From Siphonodentalium dalli (lineage: Eukaryota; Mollusca; Scaphopoda; Gadilida; Siphonodentaliidae), in the NCBI GenBank assembly GCA_032622095.1, contig CP136063.1, positions 32,366,987-32,430,986 of the forward strand: a stretch of DNA of 64,000 nucleotides, given 5' to 3'. Positions within the stretch are counted from its first letter, which is position 1. Each line of letters opens with the position of its first letter. The notes beneath the pieces are model-generated. The model had not been told where the DNA came from. It saw nothing but the letters and a program-made list of their open reading frames with translations, and ran no database searches. Both the position numbers and the translations under genes were made by a program. Shown here piece by piece: positions 19,787 to 32,063 of the stretch.

Positions 19787-22700
19787 TTTATATAAAATTG
19801 GATAAATACCAACATCCCATCCGATCTATGGACGGGACATTCTATGTAGCACTCTACACTGCCTATTAGTGTTTCGACCTATTTTGTCAACCAATTTAGA
19901 AATTGGTTAACCCGCAAGGTTTCATCAGGAGAGAGCGGAAGTGAGAAACCTCAAAGTAACTGAGGGATCATCACATACATGTATGTGCGTATGTGTTCAT
20001 GGTAGGTACAGTCTGTCTGATGACAGCTGAGTTGAGCGATGGCCTTTGAGAAGGCTTCGCATTTTGTTCAGAGTATACCATGCTTATTATAATAAGCGTG
20101 GGTAAATTGCGTCATTCTTTGTGAAATGGCAATAAGTCGGAAGCATCAGTTAGTGCAAGTTAATGCAGACTGAGGTTGCGTGGTCAGTACTTAATATGTT
20201 GAGAATATTGGTTGTCAAAAGAGCACGTGCTCGGGTCCGCCCACCGTACTTTGTGTAATACGGCAGTATAGCAAACACGTAATTTCATTGGTTCGTTGGG
20301 TGTGATTGACACATCCACTTCAGAAAACTAATATACTGTGGAGTTTTTTCTGGATCTCGCCAAATCTTAGGTCAATCCAGTTTTTTGTCTTTTTATATTT
20401 GTATATAAGCAGTATTGTGCAAGTAAATGTAGATCAAATATTTAAAGGACAATAAGCACACATTCTTGTTAGTAATTTACAAGATATATATGTACGTACA
20501 GAGTCCCGCCAGTATATCATGACACAGTGTAGGAGTTTAACGTGTGCAACATGTAGCTACTATACGTAAAAGTAGCGTACATGTATCCAGCTATAGGAGA
20601 GTCATTAAGTTTGTTTCATATCCAACTGTCATGTCTGTGCATGTACATATATAGTTTGGATACACTTTAGATACGATCTTCGGTACCGAATTAGTTGGTC
20701 AGTAGGAGAGTGCGTGTGTGATGTAGCATCTATATACATGTATCATGTATCTGGTATGTGCCTGTCCAGATATATCGGGACACTTTGGCGAGAACCATGT
20801 CTACGGAACTATATGAGATATATGTGCATGTATCTCATGCAAACATTCCCCATGGAGTCTTGTAATAGTTGCGTAAGGTAGTGGTGGCATCCAGTTAAAT
20901 CTGCGCCAGATTAGAGCTATCAAGTGTCAGATAACGGCTGTTCACACTTTCCTTTGATCAATTAGTGTAGATTGTTTGTAATCTAATTATCAGGAGTTGT
21001 AAGTGATACAAACATTAAATTGTTTGCTCTTGAACAGGGTGCGTGTCGTTAAAAGACCATTTTTCAAAAGTCATGGCAGTCAGATATCGTGCTCAAAGAC
21101 ATATTACGTTTAGTGTTACATGAATTAAATTTTTAGCCCGTCAGGGGGTCTTTCATGTCCGTCTATGGGAGTTTTCATATAAAGATGAATAAGCACAAAC
21201 AACACGTCCCATGTGTTTACATTGTCAATGAGTAATTTATCCATTGCACGTGTGTGCATATACATGTAGTTAGGATATTTTACGTATAGTCTTTACAGAA
21301 TAATACGTTTTTTAGATAGCATTTCTCCCAATTTCTTCCCTCGGCGAAAGACGAGCGCTGGAGATTGCATTGAAGAGTAGCTCTCATGAGTAGATTTAGA
21401 AACAATGTTCCAGTTATTTTTCAACACGTCTTGTATTCTTGATGCACCCGTATGGTATTGTGTGCAAAAGTACATGATTTATCAGTGGCATTGAGCAGGT
21501 GCTTCTTGGTTAAATTAGCACGTCGGTCATTGAGTGTCAATGTCTGCAGGGCCGCCGATAATTCTTTCGGGTTATAGCCTGTTTTTTAAGTTTTTGTTGA
21601 AACCCGGAACAACGGTTCATAAATTCCGTTTCAGTAAATGAGTTACGTGGGTATCGAGTGATTCAATACTTAACTAGTACACATTCGGTAAGAATGAGAG
21701 TCAGTATATATACACGTTTCCTATTGGAAAAGAGTTGCATACTTAGATATCATACATCTAATATGTAGACAGGCATCCATGTTCAGGGATGCCAAGGTGT
21801 CATACCGTGTAGAAAGCATGTTTAAATAGTTAAGTGGTTCACATTAGGTAAGAATGAGATTTTTATATAAAATTGGATGAATACCACTTTAATGAGTATT
21901 CTGAGCCCGGAATTTATAGATTCCATCGTGCTGCTTATATTATTAGAGCAGTCGGTCGTGTCACGCCCAAGTTTTTCACTTTGAGTCAAATGAGTTAGTA
22001 ATGTGACAGTCATAGTTTAAACCAGCATAGTTTATGCCTATTTGTTGCATTTTAGATGCAGATTTCTTCTGTATTTGCATATTATATGCAACCTAGAATG
22101 GCTTGACCTGTCTTTACAACAGCGCTTACTAGGGCCGACACGTTGAGTGTGAAGTATATAAGTTTCCCTATATGCTATATACACAGAACACATGTGGTCT
22201 GGAAGGAATTGGTTTAGTCTAGTTCAAACTGTTCCATGATAGAATCCGCATGTGGTGGACATTGTGCCCTGTGTAACTTTAATGATGGGAAATTGATATC
22301 CCTACTCTATTGGAGTTGGTGATTAATGACGTGTCGATGTTTTGACACACCAATCATATACATTTCCAGATAACTTTGTGTATAGTACGCCATATTTGAT
22401 GGCATCTGGTATTACATGTATATGTTAATTCCAAAATAGCGTGTAAGAGCATAGAACACACCGCTCTCCATGGATATATGGTTTGAGATAATGGTGCATT
22501 CCAGTTGGCTCGCATGTGTGTATAATAATCAAGCAATACAGAGCATAATATCAAATAATATTAGTGGGCTCTATATGGGTCTTACAGATAAGTTGAGCGT
22601 GTTACCCAATGAATTTCCCAAATAAATGGATGAATTCAATTTGAATATCAGTGGGCCCTCGTGTAAATACAAAGGACACGCATTGCTAGTTGGATTTGTT

Positions 22701-24314
22701 TGCTATTTTGATAGCTAGAGTAGACCAATTTTAGCAGGTCACTTGAGTTTGTGATTTTTCAGGTTTGTGGATGAAGAGTTTATACTTCGAGACAATAATG
22801 TCTCAGTACATTAATATGTACAATTGGTTTTAACACTATTTATCGTGTGTAATCATGGGAAGATTTCAATCTTCTAATTGCTATGAATTTATTCATTTAG
22901 TTTATCTTTTGTGTATATACAATGCACACTTCTTGCTAGTTCGAAATGTAGGCAGGCATCCATATTCCGGGATGTCATTGTGTCCTATCGTGTAGAAAGC
23001 ATGATTAAGTAGTTAAGTGGTACACATTCAGTTTGAATGAGAATCAGTATATATACACGTTTCCTATTGGAAAACAGTTGCATACTTAGATATTATACAT
23101 CTAATATGTAGGCAAGCATCCAAATTAAGGGATGTAATGGTGTCACACCGTGTAGAAAGCATGATTAAATAGTAGAGTAGAACACAATCGGTTGGAATGT
23201 AAGTCAGTATATATACACGATTCCTATTGGAAACACTTGCATACTTAGATAGTATACATATACTATGTATATATAGGCAGGCATCCACGTTCATTGATGT
23301 CATGGTGTAATATCGTGTATAGAGCACGATTAAATAGTTAAGTAGTACACATTCTGTTTGAATGAGAGTAAGTATATATACACGTATCATGTAGGAAACA
23401 GTTGCATACCTATATAGTATGCACATAATATGTAGACAGGCATCCTAGTTCAGGGATCTCCTGGTCACATAGCGTGTAGAAAACAGGATTATATAGTTAA
23501 GTAGTACACATTCAGTTATAATGTGAGTAAGTATATATACACGTTTCCTATTTGAAAACAGTTGCATACTTAGATATTATGCATCTGATATGTTGGCAGG
23601 CATCCATGTTCATGGATGTCATGGTGTCATACCGTCATAGAAAGCATGATTAAATAGTTAAGTAGTACACATTCGTTAAGAATGAGAGTCATTATATATA
23701 CAAGTTTCCTATTGGAAAACAGTTGCATATTTAGATATTACGCATCTGATATGTAGACAGGCCTCCATGTTCAGGGGTGTCATTGTGTCATATCGTGTAG
23801 AAAGCATGATTAAATAGTTAAGTAGTACACATTCGTTAAGAATGAGAGTCATTATATATACACGTTTCCTATTGGAAAACAGTTGCATATTTAGATGTTA
23901 CGCATCTGATATGTAGACAGGCCTCCATGTTCAGGGGTGTCATATTGTGTAGAAACAATGATTAAATAGTTGAGTGGAACGCATTCGGTTAGAATGGAAG
24001 TCAGTATATGTATACGTTTCCTATTGGAAAACAGTTGTATATTTAGATAATATATTATACTATACTATAATACAATATATAGGCAAGAATCCACATTCAG
24101 GGATTGCCATGGTGTCATACCGTGTAGTAAGCATGATTAAATGGTTAAGTAATACACATTCAGTAAGAATGGTGTCAGTATAGGCACCCTATCTTCGAAT
24201 GTGTATAGGCAGGCAGTGTGCAATGGTGCTGCACAGAACGCCGCCACAGTCAGACTAGAGATGGATCACCCCGCCGGAATGGGAGATACACAGGTTATAC
24301 CCACAAGAGCATCA
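19787..24314 (+). repeat. foldback element, left arm
   Basis: The terminal ~550 bp (19787-20340) includes aaccaatttagaaattggttaacc (a small hairpin) and a tatgtgatga-type repeat. A second terminus-like sequence, tttttatataaaattggatgaatacc, occurs inside at about 21861, indicating a nested relative or internal duplication. The remainder is non-coding. The arm is mirrored at 26024-30547. Confidence 0.85.
21660..24185 (+). repeat. ~160-bp tandem repeats in left arm
   Basis: The block cacgtttcctattggaaa recurs near 21714, 23056, 23216, 23380, 23540, 23703, 23862 and 24016. Each copy is followed by a ggcaggcatcca-gttcagggatgtcat segment. Spacing in the main run is 154-164 bp. The copy at 21714 is separated from the rest by unrelated sequence beginning with a terminus-like motif. 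Copies are diverged by several per cent to more. Confidence 0.85.
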
Positions 24315-26023
24315 GTTTTTAAATAAAATTGGATAAATACCAACATCCCATCCGATCTATGGACGGGACATTCTATGTAGCACTCTACACTGCCTATTAG
24401 TGTTTCGACCTATTTTGTCAACCAATTTAGAAATTGGTTAACCCGCAAGGTCTCATCGGGAGAGAGCGGAAGTGAGAAACCTCAAAGTAACTGAGGGATC
24501 ATCACATACATGTATGTGCGTATGTGTTCATGGTAGGTACAGTCTGAGCGATGGCCTTTGAGAAGGCTGCAGACATTGACACTCAATGACCGACGTGCTA
24601 ATTTAACCAAGAAGCACCTGCTCAATGCCACTGCTAAATCATGTACTTTTGCACACAATACCATACGGGTGCATCAAGAATACAAGACGTGTTGAAAAAT
24701 AACTGGAACATTGTTTCTAAATCTACTCACGAGAGCTACTCTTCAATGCAATCTCCAGCGCTCGTCTTTCGCCGAGGGAAGAAATTGGGAGAAATGCTAT
24801 CTAAAAAACGTATTATTCTGTAAAGACTATACGTAAAATATCCTAACTACATGTATATGCACACACGTGCAATGGATAAATTACTCATTGACAATGTAAA
24901 CACATGGGACGTGTTGTTTGTGCTTATTCATCTTTATATGAAAACTCACATAGACGGAAATGAAAGACCCCTTGACGGGCTAAAATTTTAATTCATGTAA
25001 CACTAAATGTAATATGTCTTTGAGCACGATATCTGACTGCCATGACTTTTGAAAAATGGTCTTTTAACGACACGCACCCTGTTCAAGAGCAAACAATTTA
25101 ATGTTTGTATCACTTACAACTCCTGATAATTAGATTACAACAATCTACACTAATTAATCAAAGGAAAGTGTGAACAGCCGTTATCTGACACTTGATAGCT
25201 CTAATCTGGCGCAGGTTTAACTGGATGCCACCACTACCTTACGCAACTATTACAAGACTCCATGGGGAATGTTTGCATGAGATACATGCACATATATCTC
25301 ATATAGTTCCGTAGACATGGTTCTCGCCAAAGTATCCCGATATATCTGGACAGGCACATACCAGATACATGATACATGTATATAGATGCTACATCACACA
25401 CGCACTCTCCTACTGACCAACTAATTCGGTACCGAAGAACGTATCTAAAGTGTATCCAAACTATATATGTACATGCACAGACATGAAAGTTGGATATGAA
25501 ACAAACTTAATGACTCTCCTATAGCTGGATACATGTACGCTACTTTTACGTATAGTAGCTACATGTTGCACACGTTAAACTCCTACACTGTGTCATGATA
25601 TACTGGCGGGACTCTGTACGTACATATATATCTTGTAAATTACTAACAAGAATGTGTGCTTATTGTCCTTTAAATATTTGATCTACATTTACTTGCACAA
25701 TACTGCTTATATACAAATATAAAGCATGGTATACTCTGAACAAAATGCGAAGCCTTCTCAAAGGCAATCGCTCAACTCAGCTGTCATCAGACAGACTGTA
25801 CCTACCATGAACACATACGCACATACATGTATGTGATGATCCCTCAGTTACTTTGAGGTTTCTCACCTCCGCTCTCTCCTGATGAGACCTTGCGGGTTTA
25901 ACCAATTTCTAAATTGGTTGACAAAATAGGTCGAAACACTAATAGGCAGCGTAGAGTGTTACATAGAATGTCCCGTCAATAGATCGGATGGGATGTTGGT
26001 ATTTATCCAATTTTATATAAAAA
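24315..26023. mobile_element. miniature derivative nested at the foldback centre
   Basis: It begins tttttaaataaaattggataaatacc and ends ccaattttatataaaaa, that is, with the same termini as the large element. 24315-24570 equals its left end. 24570-26023 equals 28798-30547 with an internal deletion of about 300 bp (29945-30255 absent). It is therefore a deleted copy of the same family, sitting exactly between the two arms. ORFs here repeat those of the arms and are not taken as genes. Confidence 0.8.
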
Positions 26024-29000
26024 CTGATGCTCTTGTGGGTATAACCTGTGTATCTCCTATTCCGGTGGGGTGATCCATCTCTAGTCTGACTGTGGCGGCG
26101 TTCTGTGCAGCACCATTGCACACTGCCTGCCTATACACATTCGAAGATAGGGTGCCTATACTGACACCCATTCTTTCTGAATGTGTATTACTTAACCATT
26201 TAATCATGCTTACCACACGGTATGACACCATGGCAATCCCTGAATGTGGATTCTTGCCTATATATTGTATTATATTATAGTATAATATATTATCTAAATA
26301 TACAACTGTTTTCCAATAGGAAACGTATACATATACTGACTTCCATTCTAACCGAATGCGTTCCACTCAACTATTTAATCATTGTTTCTACACAATATGA
26401 CACCCCTGAACATGGAGGCCTGTCTACATATCAGATGCGTAACATCTAAATATGCAACTGTTTTCCCATAGGAAACGTGTATATATAATGACTCTCATTC
26501 TTAACGAATGTGTACTACTTAACTATTTAATCATGCTTTCTACACGATATGACACAATGACACCCCTGAACATGGAGGCCTGTCTACATATCAGATGCGT
26601 AATATCTAAATATGCAACTGTTTTCCAATAGGAAACTTGTATATATAATGACTCTCATTCTTAACGAATGTGTACTACTTAACTATTTAATCATGCTTTC
26701 TATGACGGTATGACACCATGACATCCGTGAACATGGATGCCTGCCAACATATCAGATGCATAATATCTAAGTATGCAACTGTTTTCAAATAGGAAACGTG
26801 TATATATACTTACTCACATTCTAACTGAATGTGTACTACTTAACTATATAATCATGTTTTCTACACGCTATGTGACCAGGACATCCCTGAACTAGGATGC
26901 CTGTCTACATATTATGTGCATACTATATATGTATGCAACTGTTTCCTACATGATACGTGTATATATACTTACTCTCATTCAAACAGAATGTGTACTACTT
27001 AACTATTTAATCGTGCTCTATACACGATATTACACCATGACATCAATGAACGTGGATGCCTGCCTATATATATATACATAGTATATGTATACTATCTAAG
27101 TATGCAAGTGTTTCCAATAGGAAACGTGTATACATACTGACTTACATTCCAACCGAATGTGTTCTACTCTACTATTTAATCATGCTTTCTGCACGGTGTG
27201 ACACCATTACATCCCTTAATTTGGATGCTTGCCTACATATTAGATGTATAATATCTAAGTATGCAACTGTTTTCCAATAGGAAACGTGTATATATATACT
27301 GATTCTCATTCAAACTGAATGTGTACCACTTAACTACTTAATCATGCTTTCTACACGATAGGACACAATGACATCCCGGAATATGGATGCCTGCCTACAT
27401 TTCGAACTAGCAAGAAGTGTGCATTGTATATATACAAAAGATAAACTAAATGAATAAATTCATAGCAATTAGAAGATTGAAATCTTCCCATGATTACACA
27501 CGATAAATAGTGTTAAAACCAATTGTACATATTAATGTACTGAGACATTATTGTCTCGAAGTATAAACTCTTCATCCACAAACCTGAAAACTCACAAACT
27601 CAAGTGACCTGCTAAAATTGGTCTACTCTAGCTATCAAAATAGCAAACATATCCAACTAGCAATGCGTGTCCTTTGTATTTACACGAGGGCCCACTGATA
27701 TTCAAATTGAATTCATCCATTTATTTGGGAAATTCATTGGGTAACACGCTCAACTTATCTGTAAGACCCATATAGAGCCCACTAATATTATTTGATATTA
27801 TGCTCTGTCTTGCTTGATTATTATACACACATGCGAGCCAACTGGAATGCACCATTATCTCAAACCATATATCCATGGAGAGCGGTGTGTTCTATGCTCT
27901 TACACGCTATTTTGGAATTAACATATACATGTAATACCAGATGCCATCAAATATGGCGTACTATACACAAATTTATCTGGAAATGTATATGATTGGTGTG
28001 TCAAAACATCGACACGTCATTAATCACCAACTCCAATAGAGTAGGGATATCAATTTCCCATCATTAAAGTTACACAGGGCACAATGTCCACCACATGCGG
28101 ATTATATCATGGAACAGTTTGAACTGGACTAAACCAATTCCTTCCAGACCACATGTGTTCTGGGTATATAGCATATAGGGAAACTTATATACTTCACACT
28201 CAACGTGTCGGCCCTAGTAAGCGCTGTTGTAAAGACAGGTCAAGCCATTCTAGGTTGCATATAATATGCAAATACAGAAGAAATCTGCATCTAAAATGCA
28301 ACAAATAGGCATAAACTATGCTGGTTTAAACTATGACTGTCACATTACTAACTCATTTGACTCAAAGTGAAAAACTTGGGCGTGACACGACCGACTGCTC
28401 TAATAATATAAGCAGCACGATGGAATCTATAAATTCCGGGCTCAGAATACTCATTAAAGTGGTATTCATCCAATTTTATATAAAAATCTCATTCCTACCT
28501 GATGTGAACCACTTAACTATTTAAACATGCTTTCTACACGGTATGACACCTTGGCATCCCTGAACATGGATGCCTGTCTACATATTAGATGTATGATATC
28601 TAAGTATGCAACTCTTTTCCAATAGGAAACGTGTATATATACTGACTCTCATTCTTACCGAATGTGTACTAGTTAAGTATTGAATCACTCGATACCCACG
28701 TAACTCATTTACTGAAACGGAATTTATGAACCATTGTTCCGGGTTTCAACAAAAGCTTAAAAAACAGGCTATAACCCGAAAGAATTATCGGCGGCCCTGC
28801 AGACATTGACACTCAATGACCGACGTGCTAATTTAACCAAGAAGCACCTGCTCAATGCCACTGATAAATCATGTACTTTTGCACACAATACCATACGGGT
28901 GCATCAAGAATACAAGACGTGTTGAAAAATAACTGGAACATTGTTTCTAAATCTACTCATGAGAGCTACTCTTCAATGCAATCTCCAGCGCTCGTCTTTC

Positions 29001-30547
29001 GCCGAGGGAAGAAATTGGGAGAAATGCTATCTAAAAAACGTATTATTCTGTAAAGACTATACGTAAAATATCCTAACTACATGTATATGCACACACGTGC
29101 AATGGATAAATTACTCATTGACAATGTAAACACATGGGACGTGTTGTTCGTGCTTATTCATCTTTATATGAAAACTCCCATAGACGGAAATGAAAGACCC
29201 CCTGACGGGCTAAAATTTTAATTCATGTAACACTAAACGTAATATGTCTTTGAGCACGATATGTGACTGCCATGACTTTTGAAAAATGGTCTTTTAACGA
29301 CACGCACCCTGTTCAAGAGCAAACAATTTAATGTTTGTATCACTTACAACTCCTGATAATTAGATTACAACAATCTACACTAATTGATCAAAGGAAAGTG
29401 TGAACAGCCGTTATCTGACACTTGATAGCTCTAATCTGGCGCAGGTTTAACTGGATGCCACCAATACCTTACGCAACTATTACAAGACTCCATGGGGAAT
29501 GTTTGCATGAGATACATGCACATACATCTCATATAGTTCCGTAGACATGGTTCTCGCCAAAGTATCCCGATATATCTGGACAGGCACATACCAGATACAT
29601 GTATATAGATGCTACATCACACACGCACTCTCCTACTGACCAACTAATTCGGTACCGAAGAACGTATCTAAAGTGTATCCAAACTATATATGTACATGCA
29701 CAGACATGAAAGTTGGATATGAAACAAACTTAATGACTCTCCTATAGCTGGATACATGTACGCTTCTTTTACGTATAGTAGCTACATGTTGCACACGTTA
29801 AACTCCTACACTGTGTCATGATATACTGGCGGGACTCTTTACGTACATATATATCTTGTAAATTACTAACAAGAATGTGTGCTTATTGTCCTTTACATAT
29901 TTGATCTACATTTACTTGCACAATACTGCTTATATACAAATATAAAAAGACAAAAAAATGGATTGACCTAAGATTTGGCGAGATCCAGAAAAAACTCCAC
30001 AGTATATTAGTTTTCTGAAGTGGATGTGTCAATCACACCCAACGAACCAATGAAATTACGTGTTTGCTATACTGCCGTATTACACAAAGTACGGTGGGCG
30101 GACCCGAGCACGTGCTCTTTTGACAACCAATATTCTCAACATATTAAGTACTGACCACGCAACCTCAGTCTGCATTAACTTGCACTAACTGATGCTTCCG
30201 ACTTATTGCCATTTCACAAAGAATGACGCAATTTACCCACGCTTATTATAATAAGCATGGTATACTCTGAACAAAATGCGAAGCCTTCTCAAAGGCCATC
30301 GCTCAACTCAGCTGTCATCAGACAGAATGTACCTACCATGAACACATACGCACATACATGTATGTGATGATCCCTCAGTTACTTTGAGGTTTCTCACTTC
30401 CGCTCTCTCCTGATGAGACCTTAAACCAATTTCTAAATTGGTTGACAAAATAGGTCGAAACACTAATAGGCATTGTAGAGTGCTACATAGAATGTCCCGT
30501 CCATAGATCGGATGGGATGTTGGTATTTATCCAATTTTATATAAAAA
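26024..30547 (-). repeat. foldback element, right arm
   Basis: Reverse complement of 19787-24314, including the ~160-bp tandem repeats (26150-28670) and the inner terminus-like motif (about 28480, ccaattttatataaaaatctc). Small indels and substitutions distinguish the arms, so they are not an exact assembly mirror. Confidence 0.85.
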
Positions 30548-31105
30548 CGTAGGATGTTGTAGGATGTTCAGTTAAGTTTCATCAAATCTGAGATCTTGTT
30601 TTGTACATAAATTATTGTTCTTTGTTAATATTATTGATGTATAATATATTATTTTTCATTGTTCTTGTTCTTGTTTTTGAAAAATAAATGATAAATTTCA
30701 ACAAAATCGTTTTCACTGTAGGATCCCCACCAATTGATTATGTTCGTGTCCATTTTCATTTTTTCGATCAGAAATGTCACATCAATGACAGGAACATCTA
30801 TCCTCAGGGCGGGAACTATGGCCCAGTACCCCCCAGTGGGGGCCACTATGGCCCAGTACCCCCCAGTGGGGGCCACTATGGCCCAGTACCCCCAGTGGTC
30901 GGCACTATGGCCCAGTACCCCCAGTGGTCGGCACTATGGGGGTACTGGGGGTACTGGGCCATAGTGCCGACCACTGGGGGGGTACTGGGCCATAGTGCCG
31001 ACCACTGGGGGGTACTGGGCCATAGTGGCCCCCCACTGGGGGGTACTGGGCCATAGTGGCCCCACTGGGGGGGGGTACTGGGCCATATTGCCCCCCATTA
31101 CTACT
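30548..31105 (+). mobile_element. second copy of the Polinton right end, with intact terminus
   Basis: 30548-30750 repeats 17047-17240 closely. 30748-31105 is a complete right TIR of about 358 bp: the single-copy inner part, minisatellite units in one orientation, a flip near 30945, opposite units, and the terminus ccccccattactact at 31105. The upstream side is joined to the foldback element rather than to Polinton genes. It pairs with the left terminus at 2943 by target duplication, so it is probably the original right end of the insertion. Confidence 0.88.
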
Positions 31106-31111
31106 AGCATT
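31106..31111. other. right target-site duplication AGCATT
   Basis: AGCATT follows the terminus immediately and continues into ccacgatatactcgc of the satellite, exactly as in the empty site at 18668. It matches the left duplication at 2937-2942. Confidence 0.9.
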
Positions 31112-32063
31112 CCACGATATACTCGCTCCCCGACTCTAGAACACATTTAGCTCCCTGATTCCTATATATATGTATATGTGTGAAACACAGCGTTTCTTAT
31201 AGTATTTTATCAAAATATAGACCTTACTGAAATCAAAAATGGATTATATCGAGCAGTAGTGGTTTATTTTTCCAATATGAGGCATCCTGAAAATTAATGT
31301 CAATCCTCAAAATAAAGCCAAAAAATTACGATTTTTTTTCAATTTTACTAGCTGATGCATCTCGTATAACTGAAGTATGCCCTTATATACCATAATATTA
31401 ATAAATTGAAGAGGAAATGTTAATATACATTTTGAGAGGGATATCTTGTCCAATTTTAAACACTTTTCATGCAGAATTTGGCAATTTATAATAAACATTT
31501 ACCAAAATTAACAGAAAATTTAAATAAAAATACTTTAATAGCAATATAAAGCAACCATAAGTCAATTTAAATATCTAAACATAATGATACAACATCAGGC
31601 CCAGCCTCAGACATGAAATTTTACCAGATGGCAGGGCATATACTGTCTGTTTAACAAACCTGCCATGGCAATTTTGCACGACAGTAACTCTAGTGGTGAT
31701 GCCACGACCCCCACCCCCCCCCCCCCCCCCCCCCCCGACTTGGGGTGGGGCTACGGTCCCCGTTAAGACTACTGGGTGTCGGAAAAGCTTAATTGGTCAA
31801 CTGTCACATTTTCCCAATTGGGCGGGGTGGGGGGGGGGGGGTAACACTCCTCAAAATTGTGGGGAGAGGGGCTTTAGACCCCCTGACCCCCTAATGGTAC
31901 CTGATGTCCATGCAAAATTCCCAGATTTATCACTTTCTTTACTATCTACAGGCGAATCCATGGGTTTATTCTTTAAATATGTCCAAAATGTGGTCATTAT
32001 CATTCGAAAATAACAACTTATCATGGCGAGACGTGAATTTTCGTAAAATTCAAATTTTCCTTG
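31106..32063. repeat. satellite, right block
   Basis: One partial unit from the AGCATT site to caaattttcctt at 32063, where unrelated unique sequence begins. The C-run (31709-31737) and G-run (31824-31840) are the longest in the window. Confidence 0.9.

Larger units (their letters stand above)
19787..30547. mobile_element. giant foldback element (~10.8 kb) with ~4.5-kb inverted arms
   Basis: It begins tttttatataaaattgg (19787) and ends with the reverse complement ccaattttatataaaaa (30547). The left arm 19787-24314 matches the right arm 26024-30547 in reverse with few differences, including the inner borders gagcatcag and ctgatgctc. The arms contain ~160-bp tandem repeats. A related small element fills the centre. 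No transposase-like frame is visible: mirrored 60-80-codon ORFs are only the inverted copy read twice. The structure recalls foldback transposons such as FB/Galileo or sea-urchin TU, as analogy only. Its two flanks differ (satellite left, Polinton right), so no target duplication can be called. Confidence 0.85.

Noticed and set aside
21293..29053. 60-120-codon frames in the foldback arms
   Set aside because: Each occurs as a mirror pair because of the inverted arms. They lack motifs and are AT-rich repeat sequence.
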